Shown here: piece by piece, positions 38,019 to 51,196 of the stretch
Layout: each line of letters opens with the position of its first letter
How positions within the stretch are numbered: position 1 is the stretch's first letter
Source of the DNA: Rhea pennata
Lineage: Eukaryota > Chordata > Aves > Rheiformes > Rheidae
DNA length: 64,000 nt
Direction: 5' to 3'
NCBI RefSeq assembly: GCF_028389875.1
Contig: NC_084663.1
Location: 14,646,666-14,710,665 of the forward strand
Translations under genes and position numbers: made by a program
Notes under the pieces: model-generated
The model's database searches: none
What the model saw: the letters and a program-made list of their open reading frames with translations, nothing else
Told to the model about the DNA's origin: nothing

Positions 38019-38341
38019 CTCCTTTAGATCTAGTTTACAGTGTATTTTCAGCCTTCAAAAGGTATGGATGTACAAGCTACCTTATACATGATTAAGTAAC
38101 TCAGATTTATCTCAGGTATGAAGTATGTATAATCTGACCAGCATCAGAAATTGCAAAAGGCTTATTTGGAAATCTAAGCTTCTTAAAGAAATCCCACCCA
38201 TAACTTGCACTCCTTTTCCCAAAAGGAGCATCACAGCTTGGACAAGTTTTGGCAAGTTTTCAAGTAAGTAGCAAGAGCCTTTATTCTAAAGCATGAAGAA
38301 AGAACAGGAGCATAATTCCTCCCAATTCAACTATATTAAAT

Positions 38342-38351
38342 TGCGTGTGTG

Positions 38352-38405
<54 letters not shown>

Positions 38406-38424
38406 CACGCGCATATATATATAT
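38342..38424 (+). repeat. Compound (TG)/(TA)/(TG)/(CG)/(TA) alternating tract
   Basis: Eighty-three consecutive bases alternate strictly between pyrimidine and purine: TG-rich with TGCG at the left end, then (TA)n, (TG)n, a TGCACGCGCA centre and (TA)n again. The pattern ends where CTC follows at 38425. Alternating TG and CG steps favour left-handed Z-DNA and the TA part favours melting or cruciforms. The tract is likely hypermutable in length. Confidence 0.92.
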
Positions 38425-39206
38425 CTCACATACACACAGAGCACATACAGAACTTTAACCCTATGATTTAGAGAAACTAGAAATATAGTAAGAACAATAG
38501 GTGGTGCTACCAGCCCTGCTTCTGTTCAATACCCACAAAGGACACGCATACAGTAGTAGACCCTACTGTACATATATGTAGACTTAAACCCATCTTTTAC
38601 GTGATTCACTGCTTTTTTTTAAATATACCGTTTATTAAAGTTTTTCCTACTTTTTGATACTGGTAGTAACCAGCACTGTCAAACTAAGTATTCATATGGT
38701 AGTTAGTATATTACTAATTTCATATTAAATGACTGTAAAGAGAAATTAGACTACTTTCTTAGAGAGAGTTGCAAAACTAAATATATATATATCAAGCCTG
38801 TAGAATTACTGGTAAAAAATCAAATTAACAGCAAAATATGACAGTTGTTTGCAATTTTAAAAAAATAGCTGAGGACAAATGTAATTGCTAAACTCTTACT
38901 ACGATGCTGTCTTTTTAACATTAAGTTAGCATGATTCAGCCATCAGGGGATTAGTTTAAGATCCTTACTGTCTGTGCCTAAGTAGTGATGCAAGAGTTTG
39001 CAAGTCTTTCTGTAAACAGACACTCCAATTTTCCCCCTGTGGGGTTCAAGGTTTTGAAACTGGTGTTCTCAATCTACTCTTTCCTACATGGCTAGTTTCC
39101 CAGAGCAGCTAATACCAATACAAACTTTTTATTTCAACAAAAAGGATAACAAGCATCTGAGATCTGTTCATCCCACCTCCTCCCAGTCCTAACTTCAAAT
39201 GAAAAG

Positions 39207-39208
39207 TT

Positions 39209-39240
<32 letters not shown>
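39207..39240 (+). repeat. T9A25 run
   Basis: Nine T followed directly by 25 A, a simple repeat whose T and A arms could pair. No adjoining retroposed sequence is recognised. Confidence 0.85.
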
Positions 39241-40612
39241 GCTGCAAGTACATCTACTAACAACTATGCAAGGGTGTTGGAACATCTCCAAAAAAAACGG
39301 AGCATGAATAAGTGGAAAATACATAGTGGAACACACAGAAGACAGGAAGGAAAAAAGGTATATCCACTGATGACATTTCTTTATAGCTCCTAGAGGAGTA
39401 TGCTATTGCAAGCCTAATGTTTCTATCTTTGCTCCACACATGAGGACACTTCTGCATGCCAAAGCTAGTATTTATCTGCAGCTTGCTTGAGTGGTTCCAG
39501 GCTTGTTTTGTAAACATCCTACAAAGCTAAGAAGCTTCATACTTTTAGGTGAGTTGCTGCAGTTTGATTTGTCAGAAGATACACAATCAGACATTTTTCC
39601 TCACAAATTTACACCTGTGTACAACTTAATAAACCCATGCAATGATAAAAATGTGGTATTATACAATTTGATATCTGTAAGTAGGACTATACCAAAAAAG
39701 AAAGAAAGAAAAAGAAGTGTTTCCCTTAGGGGAAAACCTAGAAGACTGCTATAGATCTCTTCATGCCTCTATGGCTCAAACTAGTAATTCAAAGCTTGAG
39801 ACCTGCCCCCACCCCCCCCAGTTGAAACAGTTCAGCATACCCCAAGCAAAACACATACTGTTACCAAGCTTCCATATTCCTTTACTTTATAAGAGCTTTG
39901 TACCAAAACCTACACATAAAAATAATATACAATTATGGTTAAGAAGTAACAGCTGATGTGAAGACATTCATTATAAACATGAATATGTTTAGATGGTAAT
40001 CACTAAGAAGCACTAGAGTATTGAGTTTCACTGATTTCTCAAATTAGAATTACTCTTCCAGTTGCTGTCATGGAAACTTTGATGCTGTGACAGGCATGTC
40101 TAGTTATGAGCATTAATAGCCATGTTTTGGGGGCTATCCACATGCGATTAACAGATAAGCTGCATTCTCGTTTGAGAGGCTTTATATCTTTATGTTGTTT
40201 AAAAAGGAAGTCAAAATATTATGGAGTGCTACAATATAATTGCAGTAGATGTACTATCCCTCCAACAGAAAGTCAGGAATGTACTGACATCATTTTTATA
40301 TACAAACAGATAAAACAACTCAGAGTTGCTACTCTGAGCCTCACCTCCCTACCACCTTCATCTATGGTGCTCTGTGTTTGGGGGGGGGGGGGGGAGAATG
40401 GGAAGAAGGGAAGGGAGACAGAAAACAAGCACTTTTCCTGCTCCCTAAACCCCAAAATTAACTGAGAGATTATTGCTGTAACATTTAAGCCACACGTGCA
40501 CTCCAAGAAGTCTGAAATACTCTAGTCAAACAGTCACAGGATCCTTGCTTTTTGCCCAGTTCTCTTCCCCCCCCCCCTTTTGTATCATCATGAGACAGAG
40601 ATCATAACAGCC

Positions 40613-40615
40613 TTT

Positions 40616-40651
<36 letters not shown>

Positions 40652-40656
40652 TTAAA
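40613..40656. repeat. 44-bp AT palindrome
   Basis: TTTAAAAT, then (AT)14, then GTTTTAAA forms a full-length inverted repeat centred between 40634 and 40635. Every position pairs except one T opposite G (40620/40649). Such a tract can extrude as a cruciform and is prone to length change. Confidence 0.85.
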
Positions 40657-43600
40657 TATATTTGTATCTCTGAAGTCAGCTAAGCAACAAAAGCTACAGG
40701 AGCATTCTGACTTGTCAACACAAGAACCAACTTTTCCCTTTCAGACAACTCTTGTCCCATGGTTAAAAGGCCAGTGGATTTAGCAAGAGTCTATTCTTCA
40801 CATTAGAAGGGAGAGGAAACAAAACATCCTTAAGCTGGGTATAATGCACTGGAGAGTAACTATTTGTATTAACTTCAGGTTATGTGAGCAAAGGTCATGA
40901 ATACCTGTACAGTCAGACACCACTGGACAGATTTTGCATGATGGCATGAATTTAGACTGTGCTAAGTTCTGTTTAACTGCTGTATTCGTAAACTGAAGTC
41001 AATATTCCTGTATAGCAGAATCAAGATTTACCAGTCACAATTTGTTGAAACTTAAGTGAAACATAGCATTTACAAGTTCTAAGGTGTGCTTACAAGCTTC
41101 ATCAATCCATTTTCCTTGCAAGGCAAAAGCTCTAACCACTAAGCCAGCAGCTATTTTAAAAAGCTACAGAAAGAAAAGTGGAGAATGAACATTTAGTTCC
41201 AGCAAGGGATTCAAAGTAAAGGCAATGCCTAATTAGAGATAAGCATCCTTCTTCTATGCTGTTCATTTCTGACCATCTTCCCTATTCCCCATTCAGTTTG
41301 TTTCCATGGCTCCTTTACGTGCTTAACACTGTCCATTTACTGCATAGGAAACCTGTGAGCTGGTTTTGGAGAAGTCTGGTAGGCAGGTGGGAATTCTGGC
41401 ATAAAACTGGAACTCTTATGACCTAGCCTCCAGCCCAATCACTTTCCTTTGACATTTAAAAAATAACACAGATGACAACATAGGTCTCAAACAGTTTTAA
41501 GTTTGGGGAAAGTCCTGGAGTTAATAAAAAAAGCCCAAGTAGGTCTTTATGCTATAAACTAGCCCACTGTGGTATAACCATAGCCCATCTAGCCATACCA
41601 GCCTACAAAGCTGGGGAAGAGACAGTCGTGGAATGACATTCTAAACCCACAGAGAAATGGCTCCCACTTACCCTCTCTACTCCCAGAGACTTCAAGGCCT
41701 ACTCAAATTTCACAGATGGGCAGGAAACCAAGTATTCCACGTGGCAGATTAAGTGTTAGAAATTCATAAGACTTCAGAGATGGGTTCTCAGCAGGAAGGA
41801 AGTTATAGTGAAATGCAAGACTAATCTGTGTTTCCCTCCACAAGCTCCATAAAACAAATGGGGTGAGGGGTGGGTAGGAGGTGGCGGGAAATGACACAGG
41901 CTTTCCTGTTGCACACCAACTACAACCTGTGATGCACAAATGTGGTGCAACTATTTGAAATAAGGATGTTATTCATATGCAGAAGATTACCTCTAACTTG
42001 GTCTTTCAGAGTTCTGGAATTAGTAGAGTACAATCTCTCACTGCTTCTAATCCACTCTGAAGATAGCTTTCAGTCACTTAAAAGCCATATACTGTTAAAG
42101 GGCTACAGGTTAGGCCTGCTTATTTGACTGAAATTCAGCTCTCTTGGTTGTAAATGTCTTTCTTATACTCCATCTTGCTGTTAGAAGGCAGAACCTCTAA
42201 TAATGATGTCCTCATAAACAAAGTGAAAGAGCTTTAAAATCCATCACTGTTGATCAGGAATACTTTTCTGATAAGTCTTTTCCAGTTAACATTAGAAATT
42301 ATGCTCTCCATTTCAACCCACTTACCCTTTCTCCCTCCCCCTGGGGGGCTGCATTTACCTCTGAAATCTTAGACCATCCTCCATTTGGCACCTTATAATT
42401 ATTCGTAAGCACTGTCATTCACATATCTATATTTAGAAATTTGATTGATTGTTTCATCTTTCACACACTGAAGAACATAAAGCTATTTTAGACAGGCTAA
42501 ACGCTGTCAGGTATATGCTATGAAAGTTTGTTCACGTGAGTGTTTCATCCTTAACTTTTCTCCCCCACAACAGTTAAAAAGGCCACAATTCTCCTTTAAT
42601 TGGGAAATACTTTCCTTGTATGACTAGAGCAAGATTTAACCTTTGAAGAACTATCTTAAAAGTGCTCCTAAGCAATAAAAAAAAAGTTCCTCTTCATTCT
42701 AAGGCCTACTGGGCATACCCAGAACTCAGAACCAACCAGAATTCCCAGAACAGAGCAGAAAGAAAAAAGGCCTACTAGAATTACCCTTTTGGGTATCAAG
42801 TTCAGCTCTGACTTTTGGTTCTGTGACATTCTATTTATGTATTTGGGAGTGTCAGTGAAAGGACTGATCAGCCACAGAGTATCAACTCCAAAAAATACTC
42901 ATTTTTCCATTGTAAACCCCCCCCCCCCAAAAAAAAGTCTACTTTAAACTGTGTGACTTCAGCCATCCCTTAATGGCTTCGACTTTTAAATACAGAATGG
43001 CTTCTGAACATCTGTGAGGCTGAAGTATCCAAGTTTGCAACATGCTATTTCTAGGAGGATACAACAGATGTTTTACATGTGTTAATATGTACATCCTATT
43101 CCAAACAGGATGTAGAGTTTACTTGTAATGACTGCAATCACCACTTAATTGTTGCTCAACACTATTCTAGCAGAAAGCAGAGGCACCCAGAGCAAGACAC
43201 ACACTTCCTGTTAAACAAGCCACTAGATCTATCAGAAAAATATCAGAAATCTGAGACACAGGCTTGTAATTCACAGTAGGCTAGGTAAGGCAGAGCCATT
43301 AAACTGAATGGAAAAGAACTCTAGCCAGGCAACACAAATGTGGGTTTTTTGTTTTGTTTTGTTGTATTCTAGAACTATTTTCTCTTTACCAATGTTGCAG
43401 CATCACAGAATTACTGAATTTAAATGACATGTTAAACTTAATTTGGACATTCAAACCAACTTAAGCATAAAACAAAGTGCAGCTGCAGGAAAAATACCCC
43501 CCAAGCAGATCATCTCATCCTGCAGTTAAGAAAGCAAGGTTAAAACAGGTCTAGTGCTGAGTTTTCCTTAAAAACTAACATTTGCCCTACAAGGCAAAAT

Positions 43601-46337
43601 TTAGATAACTGATACCAAAGAGAACAGGCTAACTACTTTGTTTATTTAAATGAGAATAAGTTTATTAACATATGATACTACTGAAATAGAAAACAAGACC
43701 AAGGTAGTTAACACCTGTACTTCCAAGACCAAGAATACTCATAGTGTGCAATCTGAGGGAAATAGTGAAGGAGAGGCTTGCTTGTTCTAACCCTGCATAA
43801 TCAACTCTTAGAAACAGTACACCCTTACTATATCTTTCAGAGTACAATTCTAATGATACTGTACTTTGAGATACCCATTCCCTCCCAGTTAGGTCTATGC
43901 CAGCAACTCTTCTCCTGTTTAACAAGTCTCTTGATCAAAGAGCAGAAGGCATGAAGAACTCAATGCATTTATTTTTCCACTGTACAAGTCTTAGAGCCCT
44001 ACATCTTTTTCTTCCTGTTCACAGTACTACTTAGCTCAACTTAAAATATTCCTCCTGGTTTCAAAAGACAAAGAAAATCAAGTCAAAATGCTTCAGTTAA
44101 CCCTTATTTTTGCCTGAATACCATACCATTCTCTGAAGTGGTCCTTCAATTTTAGAATTATCTCACTATTACAACCTATATTATACCTATACCTATATTT
44201 AGTATTTATATTTCAGAATAAGCCTGAAGCAGATCGTCTGGTACAAAAAGGAAAACTCAAATACTAAAACATTTACAGAACCTACTGCATACAGAACCTA
44301 GTTGCATTTTATGCAACTTTTTCAAGTGCTAATGCAAATTTGGAATTGCTACATGTATCATACAACTGCATTAATTGAGTTACTGAAACTCAGTAGTAGA
44401 TTAAGAAGCAAGCCCTCTTAAGACTCACCAGAATGAGCGTACCATTACATAAAGGTTCTGCCTCTTAATTCTTCTTGTAGTCTGTTAAATGTAAGAGGAA
44501 TTTGGATGATTAATATCCTATCACTTGTTCCACTGAAGTTTAAGATGGTTTGTCAAACTTCAAATCTGTAGCCTTAATTATAGGTTGTTATAGCCAGTGA
44601 CTCAACAGCCCACTGCCACTATTTTCCAGTTATAGTTATTTTCCCTCTCCAACAGAGGTTAGTCCAGATTTAAATTTGCTATCTCTATTAAAGAGGAGAG
44701 ACTCCAAGTTCAAAAACTGTCATCAGGAGCCACAGTGTCTAGTCCCAGCCACATGAAGTATAGCCTTTCCTATGCTTGTGCAAAGATAGGAGACAGAAGT
44801 GTTTCTCAGAAACAGTTTAAAAATAGGATCTGACAACTGCCCAGCATGCCTTTATAAGCTTACAAGCTTGCTTCAGCATATGAATGCTGGAATGGCAAAG
44901 TGCAGCTTTGGAGATTAATTCAAAGTGTGGCACCACACCAATAAAAGCAATACTTTCATTTTCTGAACAGAGTGGTCTCCTAAATCAGGATAACTGCTAT
45001 AACAAGGTATGAGCAGTGTCTTATGAAGTGTTCTAACTGGAAGGACTATAGTGCATTTAGCTAGATGTTTTCAGAAACAAGAACCTGAAATCAACAGGAG
45101 AGCAGAGATGTAGACCAACAGTAGTACAGACACTGGGGCCCCCAAAGCAGCAGCAGAACTATTCTGTAGTTTAGCACTTACTAGAAAATGAAGGTGGTTA
45201 AAGATTGCTGTGCTAGAGACTAAATGATTATCTCAATCTCATGGATTAGCCATAGTCTCACTTACAGCCTCTTAAGGTTGTTGCTTGGGCAGCACTAGTA
45301 AAGCAGTACAGCTCTGCACCTCCAGCTTGTTTTATACTTCTGAATTTTGGGGAATCAGGAGACAGTGATCTAATCTGACAAGGAACATAGACAATAAGTT
45401 GGGGGGGGGTGGAAAAGCCTAAACAAAGCTTATTTTCAGACAGCTTTTCAGCTTATATTCCTTTGCTCTATAGCTACTGTACTAAAATCAGATCAGGCAG
45501 CTGTTAGAGTCAAACTGAACAGAAGTACAGACACTAGTTTTGGTAGATCAAATACTAAGAATGATGAACTCAAAGCTAAGCTACATTAGTTGTCAATTTA
45601 TTGAAGTCTGCAAGAAGCTAATGCACTACTATAGCTGGTAGCACTTAGTGTTAGAATGGTATCTGTTCAAAGTGCACTGTTTTGCCATCAGTTTTCTGTA
45701 CTTTTGAAACCCGAGTCCTATTAGGCCACACTGAGCAGACTACAGCAATCTTTAGAAACTAACCCTCTGAAAAAAGCAGGAAGTACCACACACAGGCTAC
45801 ATTCCTCCTTTTGCGTAACAGCTAATGCATTACTGCGTATCACTAAGAAGCTGCCAGGGCTTCCTTACTTGACCTCAGGAGTGCAGGAAATCAATTTGTT
45901 CACACTGTGATAGTTCCTTACATGTTAAGAATATACACATACACACATAAATTAAAAAAAAAAAATCCCTTACAGAAGTCATGTTAAGAAGTTTCAGTGG
46001 AGATAAGGAACCCCTTTCGTCAAACACCTAGCTTCTGAACTTGTGCAACTGATTAGTTTTAGAAGTTCACAAAAAAAAATGCAGATACTTGCTTTCCACG
46101 TGACAGGATGATCACCTTCACGGTGTAATTCTAGGATGCTGCAGCCTGCAGTTCAGCAGCTTCCCAACTCTAGCACATGCCAACTCCCAGCAAGTCTCTG
46201 AAAACAGTGCTTTCCCCATTTTCCTCCTACAGACAGTGGAATATCTTCAACTTTGAGCTCCTGAGGGTATTTGCACTGCTTGCATCTCCACATTGACTGA
46301 AAAACTGGTCTTCATTTGCTAGTTATTTTCTTAGGTT

Positions 46338-46339
<2 letters not shown>

Positions 46340-46376
<37 letters not shown>
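46340..46376 (+). repeat. A37 homopolymer
   Basis: Thirty-seven uninterrupted A on the + strand (T on the presumed leftward transcript). No gene-derived sequence precedes it. Confidence 0.9.
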
Positions 46377-46379
<3 letters not shown>

Positions 46380-49300
46380 ATTCACAGCATTTAGGGCTAG
46401 TTAGTGGTATTTTATATCCATGTTAGGACAACACCTCACTTGCTATGAAAGTAATTAACTTTACAGAGGTTAAGTAATGCCTTCCAAAACACTAGATCAT
46501 GGTCAAAGGTGCTCTACTTCAATGTAGACCATGCTACAAGGAAACAAAAGCTACTGCTGCATTTCACTATTCAAAGTTTACCAGTCAGACAGACCTGGTC
46601 CAAATTCCCCCTAATCCTGGATTAGCTGGCCACATAACAGCTTGCAACTTGCTCCTTTTAGTTAAAAATTTGACAGTTTAGGAGGGCACTTGCTGGCTTG
46701 TGGAAAAATCCTTTAAAGCTCTGCTACAGTCCCAACATAAGAAACACCCCCACACACACACTCCACTACCACAACACAAGCCCTGAAGTGGCATGCAAAG
46801 AAAGTTCCTGCTCTGTCCTGCTGCAGGCTTAAGCCTTGACCACCATCCTCCCATATCAAGGTGAATCTGTTGACAGTCACTGGACCTGCTCTACAATATG
46901 CAAGGAATGCGTATTCATTTAACTAGTGATCACTGATCCACAGAGATCACAGGTTTGAACAAGATGATATCAGAATTCATACAGTTAATTCTTCACTGAA
47001 CATCCCAGCTACTGGATTCCTGGCTATTTCTGAAACTAGCATGCTTACTCAAAGTTTTACTCTGTCCCAAATGAAATAAGCTCATTAAGTCTGAAATTCA
47101 GTGAAGACTTAACTGGAATTCTATTCCTTCCCAACTCTAGTCTAGTTAGTTTTGTAGACAACTATTTCTGAGTGGTAGCTAACAAGTTTCTGTCATCTAC
47201 AACTGCAGGTCAATCGAGCACTACATTATACGCTCAAAAAACATTCAAGACTTTGCATATCTGATTCCTTTAGCACGGATTGTAGCGATTCCAGCTATAG
47301 TAGCCAGCCTTTAGGAGCTGCCTCCAAAATTCCCTCAAAATATTTTTACTGTACAAAAACCAACAAACAAAAAAGTCTTAATTCTACTAACAGTTTAAGC
47401 CAACATAACTCCACTCTCCCTGCAGCTGCTTCTTCCTATTCCTGTTCAAGCAGAATCGTCTGTAAAGGCCTGCAGTGGACACAGCCATAAGAAACAGACA
47501 CCACACTATATCCTTTATAATTAGCTTTATGACAGATCTGTTATCCAACTCTACTTCCCACATGAACACTTGTGCCATCAAAAAAAGGGTGGTGCAGGAG
47601 CAAGAATGAACAGCTGGGAAGAGAGGCAGGATCATCTTTGAGCATTAGCACACTTCAAATGTTTCGGCTATGGCATTAATGCATGCTCAGATCTATTACA
47701 CTTAGTATTGCACTACTTTCTCCCCTGTGTACCCTTGAACTCTTGTCAGACCTTTTGTAAGGCTAAAGGTAAACAGTGCTGTTTAAACAACAAGACTACC
47801 AAAGACAGGCCACATATACATGCACAGACAAGCTAACATTGTGACTTGGAACAAGTCTAACTGCCGGGGGGGGGGGGGAAGTCAATCACAATGCAGTTGT
47901 TAGAAGAACTCTAGAAGAACTCTAATTCTGCAGAAATTGTTTCTTGCTCTGGTAGGCTACCATAAATGCAAGCTATATGCCTGGTTTTACCCAGTCTGTC
48001 TCCTGCAGCTCCCTTTAGCCCAATTATCTTCTAGAGAAAAGTTATGTCTTTCATCAGACTGGCTATTGGGCAAGTTCTCCACTGAAGTTTCTGTCACAAT
48101 AGTAGATGCATTTACTTTCAAATCATCCTCCTGCTCTAAGAGAACTCAGAATGCACCACAGGTCAGGCTATTTTGAGACTGCAACACTGCTGGAGCTACT
48201 GCTTTCTTGAAATCAGCCAATTCTGCTTCTCTAAGGATAGCTAATAAAGTAAGTCTTGTAACCAAAAGAATACTATGGCCTCTTTACAACTTGCATTTGT
48301 TTCTATAGCTTCATAGAAGCACAGACTCACCTGTTTAAGTACTGCTTTAATAAGCTACCACTTATATAGAGAAGTTAAAACAGTTCATTTACATCATGGT
48401 TCCCACACCAAAAATCTAGTGTCAACACGATAAAAAAAAAAATCCTCTTTTTGGTTGAAGTATTTAAAGCTCTATAGTGCCATAGTTAAACTTTATTTTT
48501 GAGTATTCTGTATGAAACACTAACAAATATTCAAATCTCTTCCTTGCAATGAGGTAAGCAACCATTTCTCATGTCACATTTACAGAATACAAGCATAAGC
48601 ACTAAAAAAGTGAAGTGTATTTCCTGATTTTCAGTTCACATTGATGTTCTTCATTTAATACACTTACAAGGAAATACAACTGCAGGTCTCAGGTCAGTCA
48701 GTACTACAAAGGATCATCGCACATGGAAAGCTCTTCCGCAACCTTTTATTACAAAAGGAGCGTTTACTTGATGTCATTTTATGCCTATAGAGGCAGGATC
48801 AGCAGAGTCACTGAAGCATTTTGTCTGATAGCCTCCCCATAACGCTAGTAGAGCTTTGTCTACTGAAAATGGTGTTAAATTCAACACAACCTCTAAAACT
48901 CAAGAATCCTGCTCTTCAGAGTAGCCTGTGCAGAACAAAATTGGTTGACGCAATGCTCAGCTGACAGCCATCACCTGACACTCAGGGTTTTACTTTTAGG
49001 AAGCATAACATACATAAAAATTAGACTTAAATAAGACTTGAAACTTGCAAAAGCTTCATAGCACATCATGCTCAATTACTGCCTCCTTTATATAGCCTAC
49101 AAAGGAAACATGTGCTGCTACTAGGCGTTTCCAATCCTGTTCCTCTACCCCCTCCCCCACTGCAACACACACATCCCCTATAGGCTATATCTAATATGGA
49201 CTACTTACAGTAGCTCTCAAGTCTCCAGTCAGCTCTTATGTAACTGGACTCCACCTCATCATTTTTCTTACGTAACACATTAAGTAGCGTCCATTATACA

Positions 49301-49903
49301 GGAGTCTACTATATTAGTCATATAGCCAGTAACTTTCATTCCAGTAGTTCTCACACAATACATTCAAAAATTCAAGCTTTGTCTACTATTACACTAACAC
49401 TGAATAAGACATTCACACCTATCTGGTAAGAACAAAGTTTATGAAAGACTAAGCTGAACAAACTACTAAGTTGAAAACATCCGCAGTTTTAAATTGTTTG
49501 TTGGGTTAGCTGCAACGGATAAAGTTACACTCTACCACACCAGAGTTAAGGCATGGAAGCAGGTGCTGAATTGCCTCAGAGACAGAAATAAAAAACAATC
49601 CGAACATTAACACATTGCATACTGTAAGAACAAAATAGTGATAGGATTAAAAAGCTTGCATTCTTCATTCCCACTTATCAGAACACAGGCAGACCTGGAA
49701 AATACATCTGTCCAATTTCCCACTCACCCATACTTGAGTGACAAGTTCATTTTCCTGCGAACCTCAGAAAAGATTGTACAAGGGACCTCTCCAAAGTATT
49801 TGTATACCAGAATTATTTTTCATTAGGCATATACGTGAACACCTACGTTAAAGAGACAGGCCATCTGCGGCCTAGCTCAGCACTACATGCCACATTACCC
49901 TAC

Positions 49904-49904
<1 letters not shown>

Positions 49905-49942
<38 letters not shown>
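49905..49942 (+). repeat. A38 homopolymer
   Basis: Thirty-eight uninterrupted A, the longest homopolymer in the window, about 0.8 kb left of the likely leftward start sites. True length is uncertain because of sequencing slippage. Confidence 0.9.
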
Positions 49943-49945
<3 letters not shown>

Positions 49946-50472
49946 GCTCAACTCCTAAAATGGGTGGCAATAATACACACATAAAAGAATACTGATCCAC
50001 TTCTTCATACAGAAATGCTGCTCACATAAAGCCATCAACAGCTTTCACTTTTCCACTTTCTTCTCCCGTGTACCCCCCAGCAAAGTAACATTTAAAATAC
50101 AACATCCCACTCAGAAGAACAACTCTGCATACAGTCTGTACATTGGCCTCAGCTGTTTTAATGGAGATCATTTAAACTGAATCTTCCAGTAAATTAGCCC
50201 GAGGAAGCCAGCCTGCGCGTAAGAAAGTGCTCTTATACATGAGAAGGGGGAAGCCGAGAGAGAAGACCGAAGCGGGATCTGCGTTAGTAAAGGCGGCAGC
50301 CGCGGAGGCCGCGCAGCACCGCCTCCACGCCCGAGCGGAGCAGGCAGGCGCCCGCCGGAGACTTTCCCTTGCCGTGGGTAAAGCCTTGCGCAGAGAGGGG
50401 GCGGAATGGAAAGCTTCCCCAAGAGCAGCTACACCCTGGAGATGGGTGGAGAGAAAGGAGAGAAGCGAGAAC

Positions 50473-50496
50473 CTTCCTCAGCAACAGCTACACCCT
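50473..50496 (+). repeat. Second copy of a 24-bp box (first at 50414-50437)
   Basis: A 24-bp box ending in CAGCTACACCCT occurs at 50414-50437 and again 59 bp later at 50473-50496, identical at about 20 of 24 positions. This is a small local duplication inside the CpG island. Confidence 0.6.
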
Positions 50497-50561
50497 CGTG
50501 CATAAGGTTAACGGGGGGAGGGAAGAGGGAATCAACGCGGCAACGACCGTATTGTGCGGCG

Positions 50562-50584
50562 GGGGGAGGGGGGGGGGGGGGGGG
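50562..50584 (+). repeat. G-run, strong G-quadruplex candidate
   Basis: G6-A-G16 or longer in the middle of the left half of the CpG island, immediately left of likely leftward start sites. It can supply four G-tracts without any loop constraint. Run length is prone to assembly error. Confidence 0.75.
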
Positions 50585-50661
50585 AAGCACGGACTCTCCC
50601 GGGCGGCAGCCGCCGCCTCAGCCAGCTTGGGCTGCAGCCAAACCCCGCAAGAATGCAACGC

Positions 50662-50726
50662 GGTCACATGACCTCCGGCGGACGTGCAACTCCCTTCCCT
50701 CTCCAGGGAGACCCTGCGCCATCTTG
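50662..50726 (-). promoter_or_regulatory. E-box and minus-strand YY1 site near leftward start
   Basis: GGTCACATGACC (50662-50673) is a USF/TFE-type E-box with symmetrical flanks. Forty-five bases to the right, GCGCCATCTTG (50716-50726) reads CAAGATGGCGC on the minus strand, a good YY1 consensus. In housekeeping promoters YY1 sites usually lie just inside the transcript in the sense orientation, so this points to leftward starts near 50.7 kb or slightly to the right. Confidence 0.45.
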
Positions 50727-50985
50727 CACTGACGCAGTTACAAATGCAGGCGCAAAGTTGCTCCTCTCTCGCTCTTCCCTCGCTCCTCTCCTCACAGCCC
50801 CAGCATTATTTGGGAAGGGGAAGCCACGGCCCTCTCCCGCTTTCCTTTTCACGAGGTCTTCAGGGATGCCCTGCCCGTGAAGTCCTCCCTCGCGCGGGGA
50901 TCATGGCGCCCGTTTTCTCCCTTTGCACCAGCCTCCCCCTACAGCTCCCCAACCCTGCCCAGCTGCGGCTGCCCCTGCTGCAGGA

Positions 50986-51077
50986 TGATGTCAGCGCCAG
51001 CCAATCAGAGCGCGCCGGGGCAGCCCAGCCAGCCCGCCTATTGGCTTCCGCAAAGCTCCCTCCCCCCTCCTGACTCA
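50986..51077 (-). promoter_or_regulatory. CRE-like, double NF-Y and AP-1 module
   Basis: TGATGTCA (50986-50993) is followed 8 bp later by CCAATCAGAG (51001-51010), then an inverted ATTGG (51040-51044) and TGACTCA (51071-51077). Paired NF-Y boxes with a CRE-like site are typical of the 60-250 bp upstream of CpG-island start sites. This spacing suits leftward starts in 50.7-50.9 kb. Factor names are by motif only. Confidence 0.5.
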
Positions 51078-51196
51078 GTCCCCGCCGCGGTTCGCTGCGG
51101 AGACGCGGCCAAAGCAGAAGTGGGGGGAGGGGAATAGGAGGGGAAGGGAAAAAAACCCTACACAAAAAACCGACAACCAAACCCACCAAGACGCCA

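Larger units (their letters stand above)
29474..50170 (-). other. Presumed introns of a leftward transcript
   Basis: About 20.7 kb with no convincing coding exon on either strand. The + strand has more A than T and more C than G in lines I counted (for example 47341-47400: A27, T18, C11, G4). Its long poly-A runs are all on the + strand. This is what transcription toward the left, starting in the 50-51 kb island, would leave over evolutionary time. A weak minus-strand donor-like CAG|GTGAGT occurs near 48330. An 11-bp TAGAAGAACTC tandem pair sits at 47901-47922. The intron assignment is inference. Confidence 0.4.

Noticed and set aside
47387-47635. 82-codon minus-strand frame with a hydrophobic segment and a basic tail
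   Set aside because: No splice signals, no recognisable family and average length for chance frames in this composition.
46340-49942. Long A-runs as tails of processed pseudogenes
   Set aside because: I found no coding-derived sequence or target-site duplication next to them. The one-sided strand bias is better explained by intron composition.
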